Notes: generated by a model not told the origin, from the sequence alone. Counted from the first letter of the stretch, positions 16,421-26,420 are shown. The stretch is 64,000 nt of DNA from Larkinella sp965227735 (GCF_965227735.1 NZ_OZ245776.1:5332001-5396000), one strand, 5' to 3'. Program-made: numbers and translations.

Positions 16421-18677
16421 CCAGCACACACCGGTCGCAACCGGGCGTTCTGCTCCTGATTTCCTGTATGGCGTGCAGGAGCGATCCGACCGCCTGATGA
16501 ATTACTTTTTAGGCGGTTATTTTTTGATTGGTCTGGCATTCGCGGGTTTTTACGATACCTGGCTGATCGCTTTCGGGGTTGGCGGTCTGTCTTTGGTGGC
16601 GTATTATTCCGTAAAACTAGCTCTGCCTTCGTCGGATCTTTACCAGTACGTTTTAAGCACGGTGCTCGGGATTTTTATGGCCCAGTTTATTTACCAGATG
16701 CACGGGCTGTTTGAAATGCATTTTTTTGCCTTTATAGGCAGTGCGCTGTTGATTACGTACCAGAAATGGAAATTGCAGATTCCGTTTCTGATCGTTGTAC
16801 TGTTTCACCATGCGGTTTTTGGCTACTTACAGAACAGCGGGGTCGAGGAGATTTATTTTACCCGGCTGGATTACTTCGACCTGTCTACCTTTGTCATTCA
16901 CATTCTGCTGGCTGCCGTGATCTTTTTTATTTGCGGCCTGTGGTCCCATCTGCTCCGCAAATACAGTGAACTGCAATTTAGCCAGGCAATGGAAATGGTG
17001 GAACTGCAAAAGGAAGCCCAGCTTTCGCTGGAGCGAAAACGCAATGAAGAAATTCAGAAAAAAACCAACGAACAACTTCGGGCATCGAACCTCGAACTGG
17101 AAAGAGCCCGCAACGAGGCCGAAAAAGCAAACCGCGCAAAGAGCATTTTCCTGGCCACGATGAGCCACGAAATCCGTACGCCGATGAATGGGGTGATCGG
17201 CATGGTGAGCTTGCTGCAGGAAACCGCCCTGTCTGAAGAACAGCAGATGTTTACCGAGACGATTGCCAGTTGCGGGGATACGCTGCTCAACGTGATCAAC
17301 GACATTCTTGATTTTTCAAAAATCGAATCGGGCAATCTGGAGCTTGAAAACGAGGATTTTAACCTGCGTCAGTGCATCGAGGATGTGCTGGATATGTTCG
17401 GAACCCGGGCCACCAAACTCGGGCTTGACCTGGTTTATGAAATTGATGAGAACGTGCCGGGGCAAATCGTGGGCGACCCGCTGCGGCTGCGGCAGGTGCT
17501 GATCAACCTGATCGGGAATGCAATAAAGTTTACCGAACAGGGCGAAGTCTGCATTTTTGTGAAGCTGGAAAAAGGCGACGCGGATGGGCAACTGTCCGTA
17601 ATGTTCGACGTGCAGGACACGGGAATCGGTATTCCGGCGGATAAAGTAAGCCGACTTTTCAAAGCCTTCTCCCAGGTGGATTCGTCCACGACGCGGCAGT
17701 ACGGGGGCACGGGTCTGGGTCTGGTGATCGCCCGGAAACTGGTGCAACTGATGGGGGGCGATATTCTGGTTCGTAGTGAACCGGGGCGGGGCTCTACCTT
17801 TTCCTTTACGATGAAGACCCGCACCGGAACGAAAAATCTGGTACCCTACGCCAGTTACAACATGGCAAACCAGGAGGGCAAACGAATCCTGGTGGTGGAC
17901 GACAATGCCACAAATCGAACCATCCTGAAACGCCAGTTCGAGTCCTGGAAGATGCTGCCCGTGTTAACCTCTTCCGGAGAGGAAGCGCTGGAGTTGCTGG
18001 CTACGGACTCCGCCATCGATCTGGTCATTACCGACATGCAGATGCCGGGCATGGACGGGTTGATGCTGGCCGGTCAAATCCGGGCGCGGTCGGCTCAACT
18101 GCCGATCATTCTGCTCAGTTCCATTGGAGAAGAAGTGAAGGATGACCAGCGGCAGCTCTTCGTTTCGATTCTAACGAAGCCCATCAGGCAGCATTTTCTC
18201 AGCAAACACATCCAGAACGCGTTTCAACAGCAACAGCCAACGGTTCTGCCGACGCTTGCCCCGAAAAAGCTGTCGACTGATTTTTGTGAAAAATACCCCT
18301 TCGATGTCCTCGTCGCGGAGGATAATCAAATCAACCGGCAGGTGATTCTGCACATCCTGCAAAAACTGGGCTACCAGCCCGACCTGGCCAACAATGGGCA
18401 GGAAGCCCTTGAAGCCGCCCACCAGAAAGAATATGGGATGATCCTGATGGATATGCAGATGCCGGTTATGGATGGTCTGGAGGCCACCCGCCTGATTCGG
18501 CAAACGCTTGTCAAACAGCCGGTTATTATTGCCCTGACGGCCAATGCCCTGGAGGGAAACGAGCAGGAATGCCTCGATGCCGGAATGAATGACTTTCTCG
18601 GTAAGCCGATCAAACTGGAAGAGTTGATGACGAAACTGGAAAAATGGTACCAACGCCAGACCAGTCTGCTTGCCTGA
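16407..18677 (+). CDS. Hybrid sensor histidine kinase with two receiver domains
   Basis: This 756-residue protein has about six membrane segments between residues 28 and 190. A coiled coil follows (about 195-245, LEKA-rich), then HisKA with the phospho-accepting His254 in MSHEIRTPMNG. The ATPase domain at about 355-485 shows NLIGNAIKF, DTGIGIP and GGTGLGL. Receiver 1 (about 492-605) has VVDDN and the likely phospho-Asp543. Receiver 2 (about 632-750) has VAEDN, Asp682 in LMDMQMPVMDG, and the conserved Lys in LGKP. No output domain or Hpt domain is present, so the phosphate must pass to a separate partner or the protein acts as a phosphorelay hub. The gene overlaps the thioredoxin-like gene by 14 bases. 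The input signal is unknown. Confidence 0.9.
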   Translation: MMDYNQHTPVATGRSAPDFLYGVQERSDRLMNYFLGGYFLIGLAFAGFYDTWLIAFGVGGLSLVAYYSVKLALPSSDLYQYVLSTVLGIFMAQFIYQMHGLFEMHFFAFIGSALLITYQKWKLQIPFLIVVLFHHAVFGYLQNSGVEEIYFTRLDYFDLSTFVIHILLAAVIFFICGLWSHLLRKYSELQFSQAMEMVELQKEAQLSLERKRNEEIQKKTNEQLRASNLELERARNEAEKANRAKSIFLATMSHEIRTPMNGVIGMVSLLQETALSEEQQMFTETIASCGDTLLNVINDILDFSKIESGNLELENEDFNLRQCIEDVLDMFGTRATKLGLDLVYEIDENVPGQIVGDPLRLRQVLINLIGNAIKFTEQGEVCIFVKLEKGDADGQLSVMFDVQDTGIGIPADKVSRLFKAFSQVDSSTTRQYGGTGLGLVIARKLVQLMGGDILVRSEPGRGSTFSFTMKTRTGTKNLVPYASYNMANQEGKRILVVDDNATNRTILKRQFESWKMLPVLTSSGEEALELLATDSAIDLVITDMQMPGMDGLMLAGQIRARSAQLPIILLSSIGEEVKDDQRQLFVSILTKPIRQHFLSKHIQNAFQQQQPTVLPTLAPKKLSTDFCEKYPFDVLVAEDNQINRQVILHILQKLGYQPDLANNGQEALEAAHQKEYGMILMDMQMPVMDGLEATRLIRQTLVKQPVIIALTANALEGNEQECLDAGMNDFLGKPIKLEELMTKLEKWYQRQTSLLA

Positions 18678-19121
18678 ACTCTCCGGCAGCATTTCCAGCG
18701 TACCGATAACCGCCCTGGCATCGTCCCGGTGTAAGGAGTTCCCGCAAACCCTCCGCGCCTGTGGGTGAGAAGCGGTTTTAAACTACTTATACGTGTAGCG
18801 CCTGACCCACGGCGTATGCGTAAGCCAACCGGGCTGTTTGCCGATTTTGCTGCTAACAACCCCTGTTTACAATCTCCACGAAAGCCCAACAGAGCCTGAA
18901 ATCGCTATTTTTTACCAAAATAGTTGCGATCGCTTGTGATCCATCGTATGTTTGTTCAATTATTTTTAATAAGTCTAAATAAGTATAAAGATTGCCAGAA
19001 AGAGTTGAATCGGTCTTTTACTTATTGCTAATTCATAAAAACCCCGGTGCACTGTCGCCAAACCTTACACCGGGTATCCGTCAAATCATCCGCTAAAACG
19101 ATTAACAGAGTAAACAAAAGT
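18678..19121 (+). other. Intergenic region upstream of the TonB receptor
   Basis: These 444 bases hold no convincing gene. The first 220 bases are GC-rich and featureless to my eye. Nearer the receptor gene there is a promoter-like element (18923-18954), an inverted repeat over the -33 region (ATCGC.TATTTT at 18901-18914 facing 18917-18930), and a direct repeat AATAAGT at 18968-18974 and 18978-18984. The repeats could be regulator binding sites for iron control, which is only a guess. Confidence 0.4.
18923..18954 (+). promoter_or_regulatory. Candidate promoter of the siderophore receptor gene
   Basis: GTTG (18923-18926), 20 bases, then TATGTTTG (18947-18954) fits TTTG/TAnnTTTG with one mismatch. 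It predicts a leader of about 160 bases that contains the AATAAGT direct repeat. The inverted repeat around 18901-18930 overlaps the upstream element. Confidence 0.4.
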
Positions 19122-21485
19122 ATGAAACATTTTACACACCCTGTGCTTATCGTCCGGATAAGCATTTGCCTCCTTTTTGTCCAAATTTTCTTCTCCACGT
19201 CCTACGCAGAAAACCGATCGGTAGAAGCCGGAAAAGGAACCATCAAAGGCTTCGTTCAAACCGCCGACGGTAAACCCGCCGGGTTTGTGAACGTTTCTCT
19301 GAAGGGATTGGCCAAAGGGTCGATTACGAATGAAAAAGGTGAATACCTGATCAAAAACGTACCGGAAGGCGCACAAACGGTGATTGTTCAACTACTCGGC
19401 TATTCACCAATTGAACTGAATGTGACCGTTGCACCGAATGAAACGACCACGATTCCGGCCATCAGTCTCAATGAAGATTCGAACACCTTGCAGGAAGTCT
19501 GGGTGCGGGGCAATGTGAACAAATTTGCCCATAAAGAATCGGATTACGTGGCCCGTCTGCCCCTCAAAAATCTGGAAAACCCGCAAGTCTACACCGCCGT
19601 CAATAAAGCGTTGATCAGCGACCAGGTAATCACCGATTTCAAAGAGACGCTGCGGAACGTGCCGGGTGTTGCCCCGCTTAATAATCCGGCGGGCGGAACG
19701 GGTGCCACCATCCGGGGATTTACGGCGAACACAACCATCCGCAACGGCATGGCTGTTCAGATTTACCAGTCGGATGTTATCAATCTGGAACGCGTGGAAG
19801 TCATCAAAGGCCCTTCCGGCACCTTGTTTGGTTCCAGTCTGGTGGGTTTCGGCGGATTGATCAACCAAGTCACGAAAAAACCGTTCGAAACGTTCAAAGG
19901 CGAGGTTGCCTACACAGCAGGGAGTTACGAACTGAGCCGATTTACGGCCGACATCAATACGCCGTTGAACGCCGACAAAACAGTTTTGTTTCGAATCAAT
20001 GCGGCTGCTCACTCGGAAGGGTCGTTCCAGCATTATGGTCACAACCGTCGCTATACGGTTACGCCCAGTCTGTCGTACAAAGTGGATGACCGGTTGTCTT
20101 TTTTATTCGACGCGGAGCTTAATTCGACGAATCGCTCGACGGTGGCATATTATCAAAACTTACCGAAAACGTCTTATCGTAACTTTAAGGATATTCCCAT
20201 TCCCATCAAAACATCGTTGGGTGGAGAAAACATCGACGCCAGTATTACCGCACTGAATTATTCGGCGGGTGCCCGGTACGTGATCAATCCGCAGTGGACC
20301 TCACAAACGAACGTGGCCATTGGCAATAACCGCATCGAGCACAGCAACCAGATTTACCCCAACTGGACCAGCGATACGACCTTTAATCGCAACATCTCGA
20401 ACTACGGCCCCCGGATTTTTACCTCCATTAACGCCCAGCAGAATTTTGTGGGCAATTTTCAGTTGGGGGGCTTCCGAAACCGGCTGTTGGTAGGTGTGGA
20501 TCTTTACACCTTTACAAGTCAGCTCCGGTTCACGGACGTCGGCACCTACGATGTTGTCAATACGAAGCGGCCGATTCCCGGCATCAATCTGGAAAAAGTG
20601 AACGCCATTGTAGCGACCAAAACCAATTCCAATAATGAGACGAAGCTGAGTACCTACAGTGCCTACGCTTCGGATGTGATCAATCTGACCCAGAAACTGG
20701 TCGTGATGCTGAGTGTGCGGGTGGACCGTTTTGTGAACAATCCGACCATCACCAACGGCGTTGCCGCTAAAAATGACTACGAACAGACGGCGGTTTCGCC
20801 CAAATTCGGGTTTGTTTACCAACTCATGCCGGATCAGGTGTCGGTATTTGGGAATTACATGAACGGTTTTCAGAATGTGGCGCCCGTGGTTCAGCCCGAT
20901 GGAACGACTTCAGTCTTTAAGCCCCTGAATGCCAACCAGTGGGAGGTGGGCGTGAAGGCCGAAGCATTCAACCGGAAACTCAGCGGAAGTGTCAGTTACT
21001 ACGACATTGCCATTCGCAACGCAACCCGCGTCGAAAATAGCTTCACGCTTCAGGATGGCTCCCAGAAAAGCAAAGGATACGAAATTGAGTTGATCGGTAA
21101 CCCGGTAGCGGGTTTGAATATCGTTGCCGGTTATTCAAAGAATGAAAATAAAGTGGTGAAAGCCGCTGATTTTGTCGGCAATTACGTCGCCCAAGCCCCC
21201 ACGGATTTTGCCAATCTCTGGGTGACGTACAAGTTTTCAGGAAAAACGCTGCGCAACCTGGGTCTGGGATTTGGCGGTAATTTCGTTTCGGATTGCTATT
21301 TCGACGCGGCCAATCGGATCACCATTCCGGGGTATACCGTCCTCAATGCGTCGGTATTTTTCGACCAGCCCAAATGGCGGTTTACGCTCAAAGGCAATAA
21401 CCTGACCGACGTGGCCTATTTCTCCAACTGGGGTTTGCCCCAGCCACTGCGGCAGGTAACGGGTTCACTGACCTTCAAGTTCTAA
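19122..21485 (+). CDS. TonB-dependent siderophore receptor
   Basis: From the ATG at 19122 the protein has 787 residues; the upstream extension in the same frame has no signal-peptide character. Residues 1-35 form a signal peptide (PVLIVRISICLLFVQIFFSTSYA). A carboxypeptidase-regulatory-like domain follows at about 42-125 (GTIKGFVQTADGKPAGFVNV, GYSPIELNV). The plug shows LRNVPGVAPLNNPAGGTGAT, IRGF and VEVIKGPSGTLFGS, and a beta-barrel ends in LPQPLRQVTGSLTFKF. The plug sequence with TIRGF and GPSG and the length fit the TonB-dependent siderophore receptor (FhuA/FecA-like) family. It would import ferric siderophore across the outer membrane. A PepSY membrane protein follows 55 bases downstream, as is common for iron-siderophore uptake loci. 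Confidence 0.92.
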   Translation: MKHFTHPVLIVRISICLLFVQIFFSTSYAENRSVEAGKGTIKGFVQTADGKPAGFVNVSLKGLAKGSITNEKGEYLIKNVPEGAQTVIVQLLGYSPIELNVTVAPNETTTIPAISLNEDSNTLQEVWVRGNVNKFAHKESDYVARLPLKNLENPQVYTAVNKALISDQVITDFKETLRNVPGVAPLNNPAGGTGATIRGFTANTTIRNGMAVQIYQSDVINLERVEVIKGPSGTLFGSSLVGFGGLINQVTKKPFETFKGEVAYTAGSYELSRFTADINTPLNADKTVLFRINAAAHSEGSFQHYGHNRRYTVTPSLSYKVDDRLSFLFDAELNSTNRSTVAYYQNLPKTSYRNFKDIPIPIKTSLGGENIDASITALNYSAGARYVINPQWTSQTNVAIGNNRIEHSNQIYPNWTSDTTFNRNISNYGPRIFTSINAQQNFVGNFQLGGFRNRLLVGVDLYTFTSQLRFTDVGTYDVVNTKRPIPGINLEKVNAIVATKTNSNNETKLSTYSAYASDVINLTQKLVVMLSVRVDRFVNNPTITNGVAAKNDYEQTAVSPKFGFVYQLMPDQVSVFGNYMNGFQNVAPVVQPDGTTSVFKPLNANQWEVGVKAEAFNRKLSGSVSYYDIAIRNATRVENSFTLQDGSQKSKGYEIELIGNPVAGLNIVAGYSKNENKVVKAADFVGNYVAQAPTDFANLWVTYKFSGKTLRNLGLGFGGNFVSDCYFDAANRITIPGYTVLNASVFFDQPKWRFTLKGNNLTDVAYFSNWGLPQPLRQVTGSLTFKF

Positions 21486-21489
21486 CCGA

Positions 21490-21517
21490 CCGGGCGTTGC
21501 TGAAAGGCAACTCCCGG
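21490..21517 (+). terminator. Hairpin between the receptor and PepSY genes
   Basis: CCGGGCGTTGC and GCAACTCCCGG pair with one mismatch around a 6-base loop, 5 bases after the receptor stop. There is no T run, so it may lower read-through into the PepSY gene or protect the receptor mRNA 3' end rather than fully terminate. Confidence 0.35.
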
Positions 21518-21540
21518 CTCCTTTCCATTGTCCGACAACC

Positions 21541-22785
21541 ATGAAGAAATCGAACCGTTCTCTTTTCCGACGCGTCAACGAATGGCTCCACTTATGGCTG
21601 GGCCTGTTTTCGGGCATCGTCGTATTTGTGGTGTGTATAACTGCCTGTTTTTGGGTGTTTCGGTATGAGGTTTGGTATTTTACGGAACCTTATCAACGGG
21701 TTATTCCTCAAAATCAGCCCTTTCTGTCACCCTCCGCGCTGTTGGAAAAAGCCGATGTGTTCGTTTTTCAACAGGAGAAAAAGCACGTTGCGTTCACGGC
21801 GATTACCTACGGCGCGTCGAATAAATCCGTTTTTACGACCTATCAGCTTTCGGAAGGCAAGTACCGGCAGGTTTTTCTGAACCCGTATACGGGAGCGATT
21901 ATATACCATAAAAAAGGCCCTTCCACCGCCGAATCGTTTTTCATTTTCGTCCGAAGCGGGCACCGGTTTTTCTTTCTTCCTCCCAAAATCGGCAGCCCCG
22001 TTGTCGGAACCGCCTGCCTGATTTTTGTGATTACCATGATTACGGGACTGATCTGGTGGTACCCGAAAAAATGGACCTCAGCGACCCGCCAGAAGAGTTT
22101 CGCCATCAAATGGAAGGCAAACTGGAAGCGGGTGAACCTGGATCTGCACAATGTGCTGGGCTTTTATTCCCTGTTGGTGGCCTTGGCCTTGACAATTTCA
22201 GGGATCGTCTACAGTTTTCGGTGGTTCGACAAAGCCTATTTCTGGGCATTGACCGGGAAACCGTATGCGGGCATTTACGGAAGTGAAGAGGGTCACCCGG
22301 TATCCGATACCACCCAGACCATCCGTTTGTATTCGAAACCCGAAGATCGACTCTGGCAGTTGGTTCGCCGGGAGCAGCCGGGTGAGCTGGCGCGACTCAG
22401 TATAGCGTTTCCCAAAGAAGCAAAAGACCCGTTTGAGGTGGCCATCAATCCGAAAGAAGGAACCATTTATAAAACCTACGAGCGGTTTTTTGATCGGAAC
22501 ACGTTGAAAGAATTGCCGTCTGAAGAGTCGCGAAAGTATGAAGAGCTATCGGCGGGAGAGAAGCTTTACCGGATGAATTTCGACATTCACGTCGGACAGA
22601 TTGGGGGGCTGCCCACGAAAATTCTGGCCTTCTTCGTCAGTCTGATCGGGGCCAGTTTACCCGTAACCGGTTTTCTGATCTGGTGGTTTCGGGGGAAAAA
22701 AGGAGGGAAGAACTCCCGGATTTCGACCCCCCAGGCCAGCGACATTAATGCGAAGGAAGTGGCCCGCGTAGGGAAGCCGACCTAA
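21541..22785 (+). CDS. PepSY-associated TM helix domain protein
   Basis: This 414-residue inner-membrane protein has four membrane segments: about 17-41 (GIVVFVVCITACFWVF), 151-175 (CLIFVITMITGLIWWYP), 202-225 (FYSLLVALALTISGIVYSF) and 362-385 (FVSLIGASLPVTGFLIWWF). It has periplasmic PepSY-like loops between them. The WLHLWLGLFSGIV start and the DLHNVLGFYSLLVAL motif with conserved His are typical of the PiuB/PepSY_TM family. Members often sit beside siderophore receptors and are thought to act in reductive release of iron. The location directly after the receptor supports that role. Confidence 0.88.
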   Translation: MKKSNRSLFRRVNEWLHLWLGLFSGIVVFVVCITACFWVFRYEVWYFTEPYQRVIPQNQPFLSPSALLEKADVFVFQQEKKHVAFTAITYGASNKSVFTTYQLSEGKYRQVFLNPYTGAIIYHKKGPSTAESFFIFVRSGHRFFFLPPKIGSPVVGTACLIFVITMITGLIWWYPKKWTSATRQKSFAIKWKANWKRVNLDLHNVLGFYSLLVALALTISGIVYSFRWFDKAYFWALTGKPYAGIYGSEEGHPVSDTTQTIRLYSKPEDRLWQLVRREQPGELARLSIAFPKEAKDPFEVAINPKEGTIYKTYERFFDRNTLKELPSEESRKYEELSAGEKLYRMNFDIHVGQIGGLPTKILAFFVSLIGASLPVTGFLIWWFRGKKGGKNSRISTPQASDINAKEVARVGKPT

Positions 22786-22868
22786 TCGTGAACCCGGGAG
22801 GATAGCCCGATTCAGCCGCAATTCGCTAAAATTAGCGGGTGTTCCCTTCTTTTCTGTTCCGGGACAAA

Positions 22869-22876
22869 TATCTTTG
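22869..22876 (+). promoter_or_regulatory. Promoter -7 element before the alpha/beta hydrolase gene
   Basis: TATCTTTG matches TAnnTTTG; the upstream TTTG element is weak. Transcription would start near 22883, which rules out the longest possible start at 22874 and favours 22892 or 22907. A perfect small palindrome, CGCTAAAATTAGCG (22824-22837), lies upstream and could be an operator. Confidence 0.4.
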
Positions 22877-22906
22877 GCCGACGCGTACGAAATGGCTAAA
22901 GTAGAT

Positions 22907-24205
22907 ATGAAATCCAACCAGACCCGCAGAACGTTTATCAAGGCATCGGTACTGACCGGGACCGTTCCCTTTTTGCCTCCCGGCATTGGTTTTGATGCGG
23001 TCGGAGAACATCAAACCAATCCCATGACCCCCGAAATGGTGCCGGAAACGAAGAGTATAATCGGCTTGTATGGCTCCTGGGCGGCTTCTCTTCAAACGCA
23101 GCCTTCTCTTTCGTTCCGAAATGCCCGGTGGAAGCCGGAGCAGTTGACCCGCTGGAAAAAAGAAGCTCTGGAAAAAACGCGGGAATTGGTGGCAGCTCCC
23201 CCGCAACCGGCCACGCCCGAGGTCCGCATCGACCGGACCTTCGAGTATGACGGCCTGATGATCGAAGAAATTAGCTGGCAGCTTCCCTACGGCCGACCCA
23301 CGAGGGCGGTTGTTCTGAAGCCTAAAGGAGCCAAAGAGCCGTTGCCTGCCATTCTGGCCCTTCATGACCATGCCGGGAAGAAGTATTTCGGGTATCGAAA
23401 AATCGTCAAAACCGGGGATGATCAGCACCCGTTACTCACCGAACACCAGCGTGAGGATTACAGCGGAAGGGCCTGGGCCAATGATGTGGCCAGGCGGGGG
23501 TATGTGGTGCTGGTGCACGATGCGTTTGCGTTTGGCAGCCGGCGGGTGTTGTACGAAGATGTGGTCGATTTGAAATACGAAGGACTCGATACGAGGGGGA
23601 GGACCGATGCCGATCCGGAAAAAACGGAACACATCGAAGCCTATAATAAATGGTCCGCCGAGCATGAACACGTCATGTCGAAGTCCTTGTTTTGTGCGGG
23701 AACGACCTGGCCGGGCGTTTTTCTAAGCGAAGATCAGGTTGCACTGTCCATTTTGTGCGGCCGGAAAGATGTTGACGCCCAGCGGGTTGGTTGCGGTGGT
23801 TTGTCGGGTGGAGGACTGCGAACCGTGTATCTGGCCGGAATGGATTCCCGAATCAAATGTTGCGTCTGCGTCGGGTTTATGACCACCTGGGACGATCTGA
23901 CGCTTCACAAAACGTATACGCATACGTGGATGACCTATACGCCTTTGTTGCCCCGCTACCTTGATTTTCCGGAGATTCTGGGCCTGCGGGTGCCGCTTCC
24001 CACGATGATTCAATGCAACAACCAGGATGAACTGTATACGCTCCCCGAAATGAAGACTGCTGATAAAATTCTGGGCGAAGTTTTTAAAAAAGCCGGGGCT
24101 GAGGATCGCTACGCGGGGCGGTTTTACGACGGCGAGCACAAGTTTGACCAGGCCATGCAGACCGATGCTTTCGACTGGTTTGACCGGTGGCTGAAAAAAG
24201 CATAA
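22907..24205 (+). CDS. Tat-type exported alpha/beta hydrolase (Abhydrolase_7-like esterase)
   Basis: The N-terminus has a twin-arginine motif (RRTFIKASVLTG) followed by a hydrophobic stretch, so export by Tat is likely. I chose the ATG at 22907, which leaves a short basic leader and 24 bases after the predicted transcription start; 22892 is also possible. The fold shows ILALHDHAGKK and a nucleophile elbow GLSGGGLRT with the serine near residue 300, then DSRIKCCVCVGFMTTW, and a late histidine in YDGEHKFDQAM. This pattern fits Abhydrolase_7/acetyl-xylan-esterase-like enzymes. The next two genes are a beta-helix protein and an SGNH esterase, so the group probably handles a modified polysaccharide. 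The substrate is not identifiable. Confidence 0.82.
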   Translation: MKSNQTRRTFIKASVLTGTVPFLPPGIGFDAVGEHQTNPMTPEMVPETKSIIGLYGSWAASLQTQPSLSFRNARWKPEQLTRWKKEALEKTRELVAAPPQPATPEVRIDRTFEYDGLMIEEISWQLPYGRPTRAVVLKPKGAKEPLPAILALHDHAGKKYFGYRKIVKTGDDQHPLLTEHQREDYSGRAWANDVARRGYVVLVHDAFAFGSRRVLYEDVVDLKYEGLDTRGRTDADPEKTEHIEAYNKWSAEHEHVMSKSLFCAGTTWPGVFLSEDQVALSILCGRKDVDAQRVGCGGLSGGGLRTVYLAGMDSRIKCCVCVGFMTTWDDLTLHKTYTHTWMTYTPLLPRYLDFPEILGLRVPLPTMIQCNNQDELYTLPEMKTADKILGEVFKKAGAEDRYAGRFYDGEHKFDQAMQTDAFDWFDRWLKKA

Positions 24206-24301
24206 TGAACCCGACTGTCGCACCACCTTTTGGGTTTGCCGTTTACACACTAGTAAAATGCGGCTGCGACCGGCTTTTGAAGGGAGTCTATTTCCTAAAC
24301 C

Positions 24302-26407
24302 ATGCGCAAAACCGTTCCTCTTTTCCTGCTTTTCAGCCTTGTTCTGCTGGCGATTGAATCCGTTGCCCAAACGATCTACGTGGCTCCTTCGGGCAGCGAC
24401 AAAAATCCCGGAACGATCCAGAAACCGCTGGCAACCCTCACGGCTGCCCGTAATCGTGCCCGGCTGCTGCGCCGACAAAAGCCGCCCACCAAACCCCTCG
24501 AAATTGTGGTTCGGAAAGGGGAATACCTGCTGAATGAACCCTTGATGCTAACCGCCGAAGATTCCGGCACAGAAACCGCTCCGCTGGTGATCAAAGGCGA
24601 AGCGGGCAGCACCCCGGTTTTTTATGGCGGTATGCGCCTGAACCGGTTTGAGAAAGTGTCGGACGACCTCTGGAAAACCGACGTTCCCGAAGTACGCCGG
24701 TATGGCTGGTCGTTCGAGCAATTGTACGTCAACGGCCAGCGGGTGGTTCGCGCCCAAACGCCCAATACCGGTTTTTTTCAGCCGAAAGCCGTCACCGAAA
24801 CCGTCCTGAGCAAAGGAACCGGGCTGTTCGCTGATTTTGCCGCGCAGAAAATCACGGTTTCGCCGGAGAGCCTGGACTGGCTGGCCCGGCTCCCGGAAGC
24901 TGAGTTGAGTCAGGCGGTTTTGACGTTCTACCACCACTGGGACAACACCCGAAAACCGGTGCTGGCCGTTAGCAAGGCCGATACGGCTCTCTATATCGCG
25001 GGCGAAGGCATGAAGCCCTGGAACAAAATTACCAACCATTCTCTGTTTGTCATCGAAAACCTGAAAGCGGCCCTGGATGCACCCGGCGAGTGGTTTCTCG
25101 AAAAAACCGGCACCCTGTATTACCGCCCCCGGCCCGGCGAAACCATCGACAAGCTTATGGTTTTTGCGCCGGTCAACGAGAAGTTCGTCGTTGTCAAAGG
25201 CGATGAAACCGGTGGCAAGCGGGTGAAAAACATCCGGTTTGAAAACCTGTCGTTTCAGGTGGCGGGCTACCGAATGCCGCCGTTTGGTGTGGAACCGGAG
25301 CAGGCAGCCGCGCGGGTGGAAGCCACCATTCAACTCGATTTTGCCGACCAGATCAGCTTCATCGATTGTGAAATTGCGCATACGGGCGGCAGCGGCATCT
25401 GGTTCCGGCGGGGCTGCGCCAACGGGCGGGTGGAGCGGTGTTATTTGCACGATCTGGGCGCGAGTGGCGTCAAAATCGGTGAAACCGTCATCCGGCCCGA
25501 CTCGTCGGAATTGACCCACCACATCACCGTCGACAACAACATCCTGCGGTCGGGCGGCCACGTTTTTCCCTGCGCCGTGGCTCTGACGATCTTTCATGGT
25601 CGGGATAATGTGCTGTCTCACAACGAAGTGGCGGATTTTCGGTATTCCGGCGTGTCGGTGGGTTGGGTGTGGGGCTATGCCTTCAGTCCGTCCAAGCGAA
25701 ACCGGGTCGAGTTCAACCACATTCACCACCTCGGCTGGGGCGTTCTGAGCGACATGGGCGGGGTCTATACGCTCGGTGTTTCGGAGGGAACTGTGGTGTC
25801 GAACAACGTGATCCACCACATTTACGCCTTCGACTACGGCGGCTGGGGTTTATACACCGACGAAGGTTCGACGGATATTGTGATGGAAAACAACCTGGTG
25901 TATGCCTGTAAAAGCTCCGGTTTTCACCAGCATTACGGCAAGGACAACCTCATCCGCAACAACATTTTTGCCGACAACATCAAGGCGCAACTTCAGGGCA
26001 CCCGCGTCGAACCGCACCGGTCGTTTTTGTTTACCAACAACATCGTTTATTACAACAGTGGTACCTTGCTGAGCAGCAACTGGGCAAAATTCAACCTGCT
26101 GGCCGACCAGAATTGCTATTGGGATGCCCGCTCGAAAGAGCCGGTTTTTGGCAAACAATCCGTGAAAGAGTGGCAGGAGGGAGGAAAAGACCCACATTCC
26201 ATTGTGGCCGATCCGGGTTTTATCGATCCCAAAGCCTTCGATTTTCGGTTAAAGAATACCGATGTGGTCAGCCGGATTGGTTTCAAACCGTTCGATTACA
26301 GCCAGGCGGGTGTTTATGGAACGATGGCCTGGCGCAACAAAGCCCGGCTGGATTCGGCGGTTGCGCAGGAATTTGACCAGATGGTCGCCCAACACGAACA
26401 GAACTAA
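24302..26407 (+). CDS. Secreted right-handed parallel beta-helix protein
   Basis: This 701-residue protein has a signal peptide (TVPLFLLFSLVLLAIESVAQ). The DUF1565-like opening TIYVAPSGSDKNPGTIQKPL and TAARNRARLL is typical of polysaccharide-active beta-helix proteins. The helix region at about 330-640 shows repeated N-rich rungs (ITVDNNILRSGGHVF, VEFNHIHHLGWG, VVSNNVIHHIYAF, IVMENNLVYACKSSGFH). It could be a lyase or glycosidase, but no catalytic set can be named from sequence alone. The SGNH hydrolase gene begins 13 bases downstream, so the two are co-transcribed and probably act on the same glycan. Confidence 0.85.
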   Translation: MRKTVPLFLLFSLVLLAIESVAQTIYVAPSGSDKNPGTIQKPLATLTAARNRARLLRRQKPPTKPLEIVVRKGEYLLNEPLMLTAEDSGTETAPLVIKGEAGSTPVFYGGMRLNRFEKVSDDLWKTDVPEVRRYGWSFEQLYVNGQRVVRAQTPNTGFFQPKAVTETVLSKGTGLFADFAAQKITVSPESLDWLARLPEAELSQAVLTFYHHWDNTRKPVLAVSKADTALYIAGEGMKPWNKITNHSLFVIENLKAALDAPGEWFLEKTGTLYYRPRPGETIDKLMVFAPVNEKFVVVKGDETGGKRVKNIRFENLSFQVAGYRMPPFGVEPEQAAARVEATIQLDFADQISFIDCEIAHTGGSGIWFRRGCANGRVERCYLHDLGASGVKIGETVIRPDSSELTHHITVDNNILRSGGHVFPCAVALTIFHGRDNVLSHNEVADFRYSGVSVGWVWGYAFSPSKRNRVEFNHIHHLGWGVLSDMGGVYTLGVSEGTVVSNNVIHHIYAFDYGGWGLYTDEGSTDIVMENNLVYACKSSGFHQHYGKDNLIRNNIFADNIKAQLQGTRVEPHRSFLFTNNIVYYNSGTLLSSNWAKFNLLADQNCYWDARSKEPVFGKQSVKEWQEGGKDPHSIVADPGFIDPKAFDFRLKNTDVVSRIGFKPFDYSQAGVYGTMAWRNKARLDSAVAQEFDQMVAQHEQN

Positions 26408-26420
26408 TCATTGATCAACC

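Noticed and set aside
18371..18889. Minus-strand ORF extending from the kinase gene into the gap
   Set aside because: Most of it is antisense to the second receiver domain and the rest shows no protein-like pattern.
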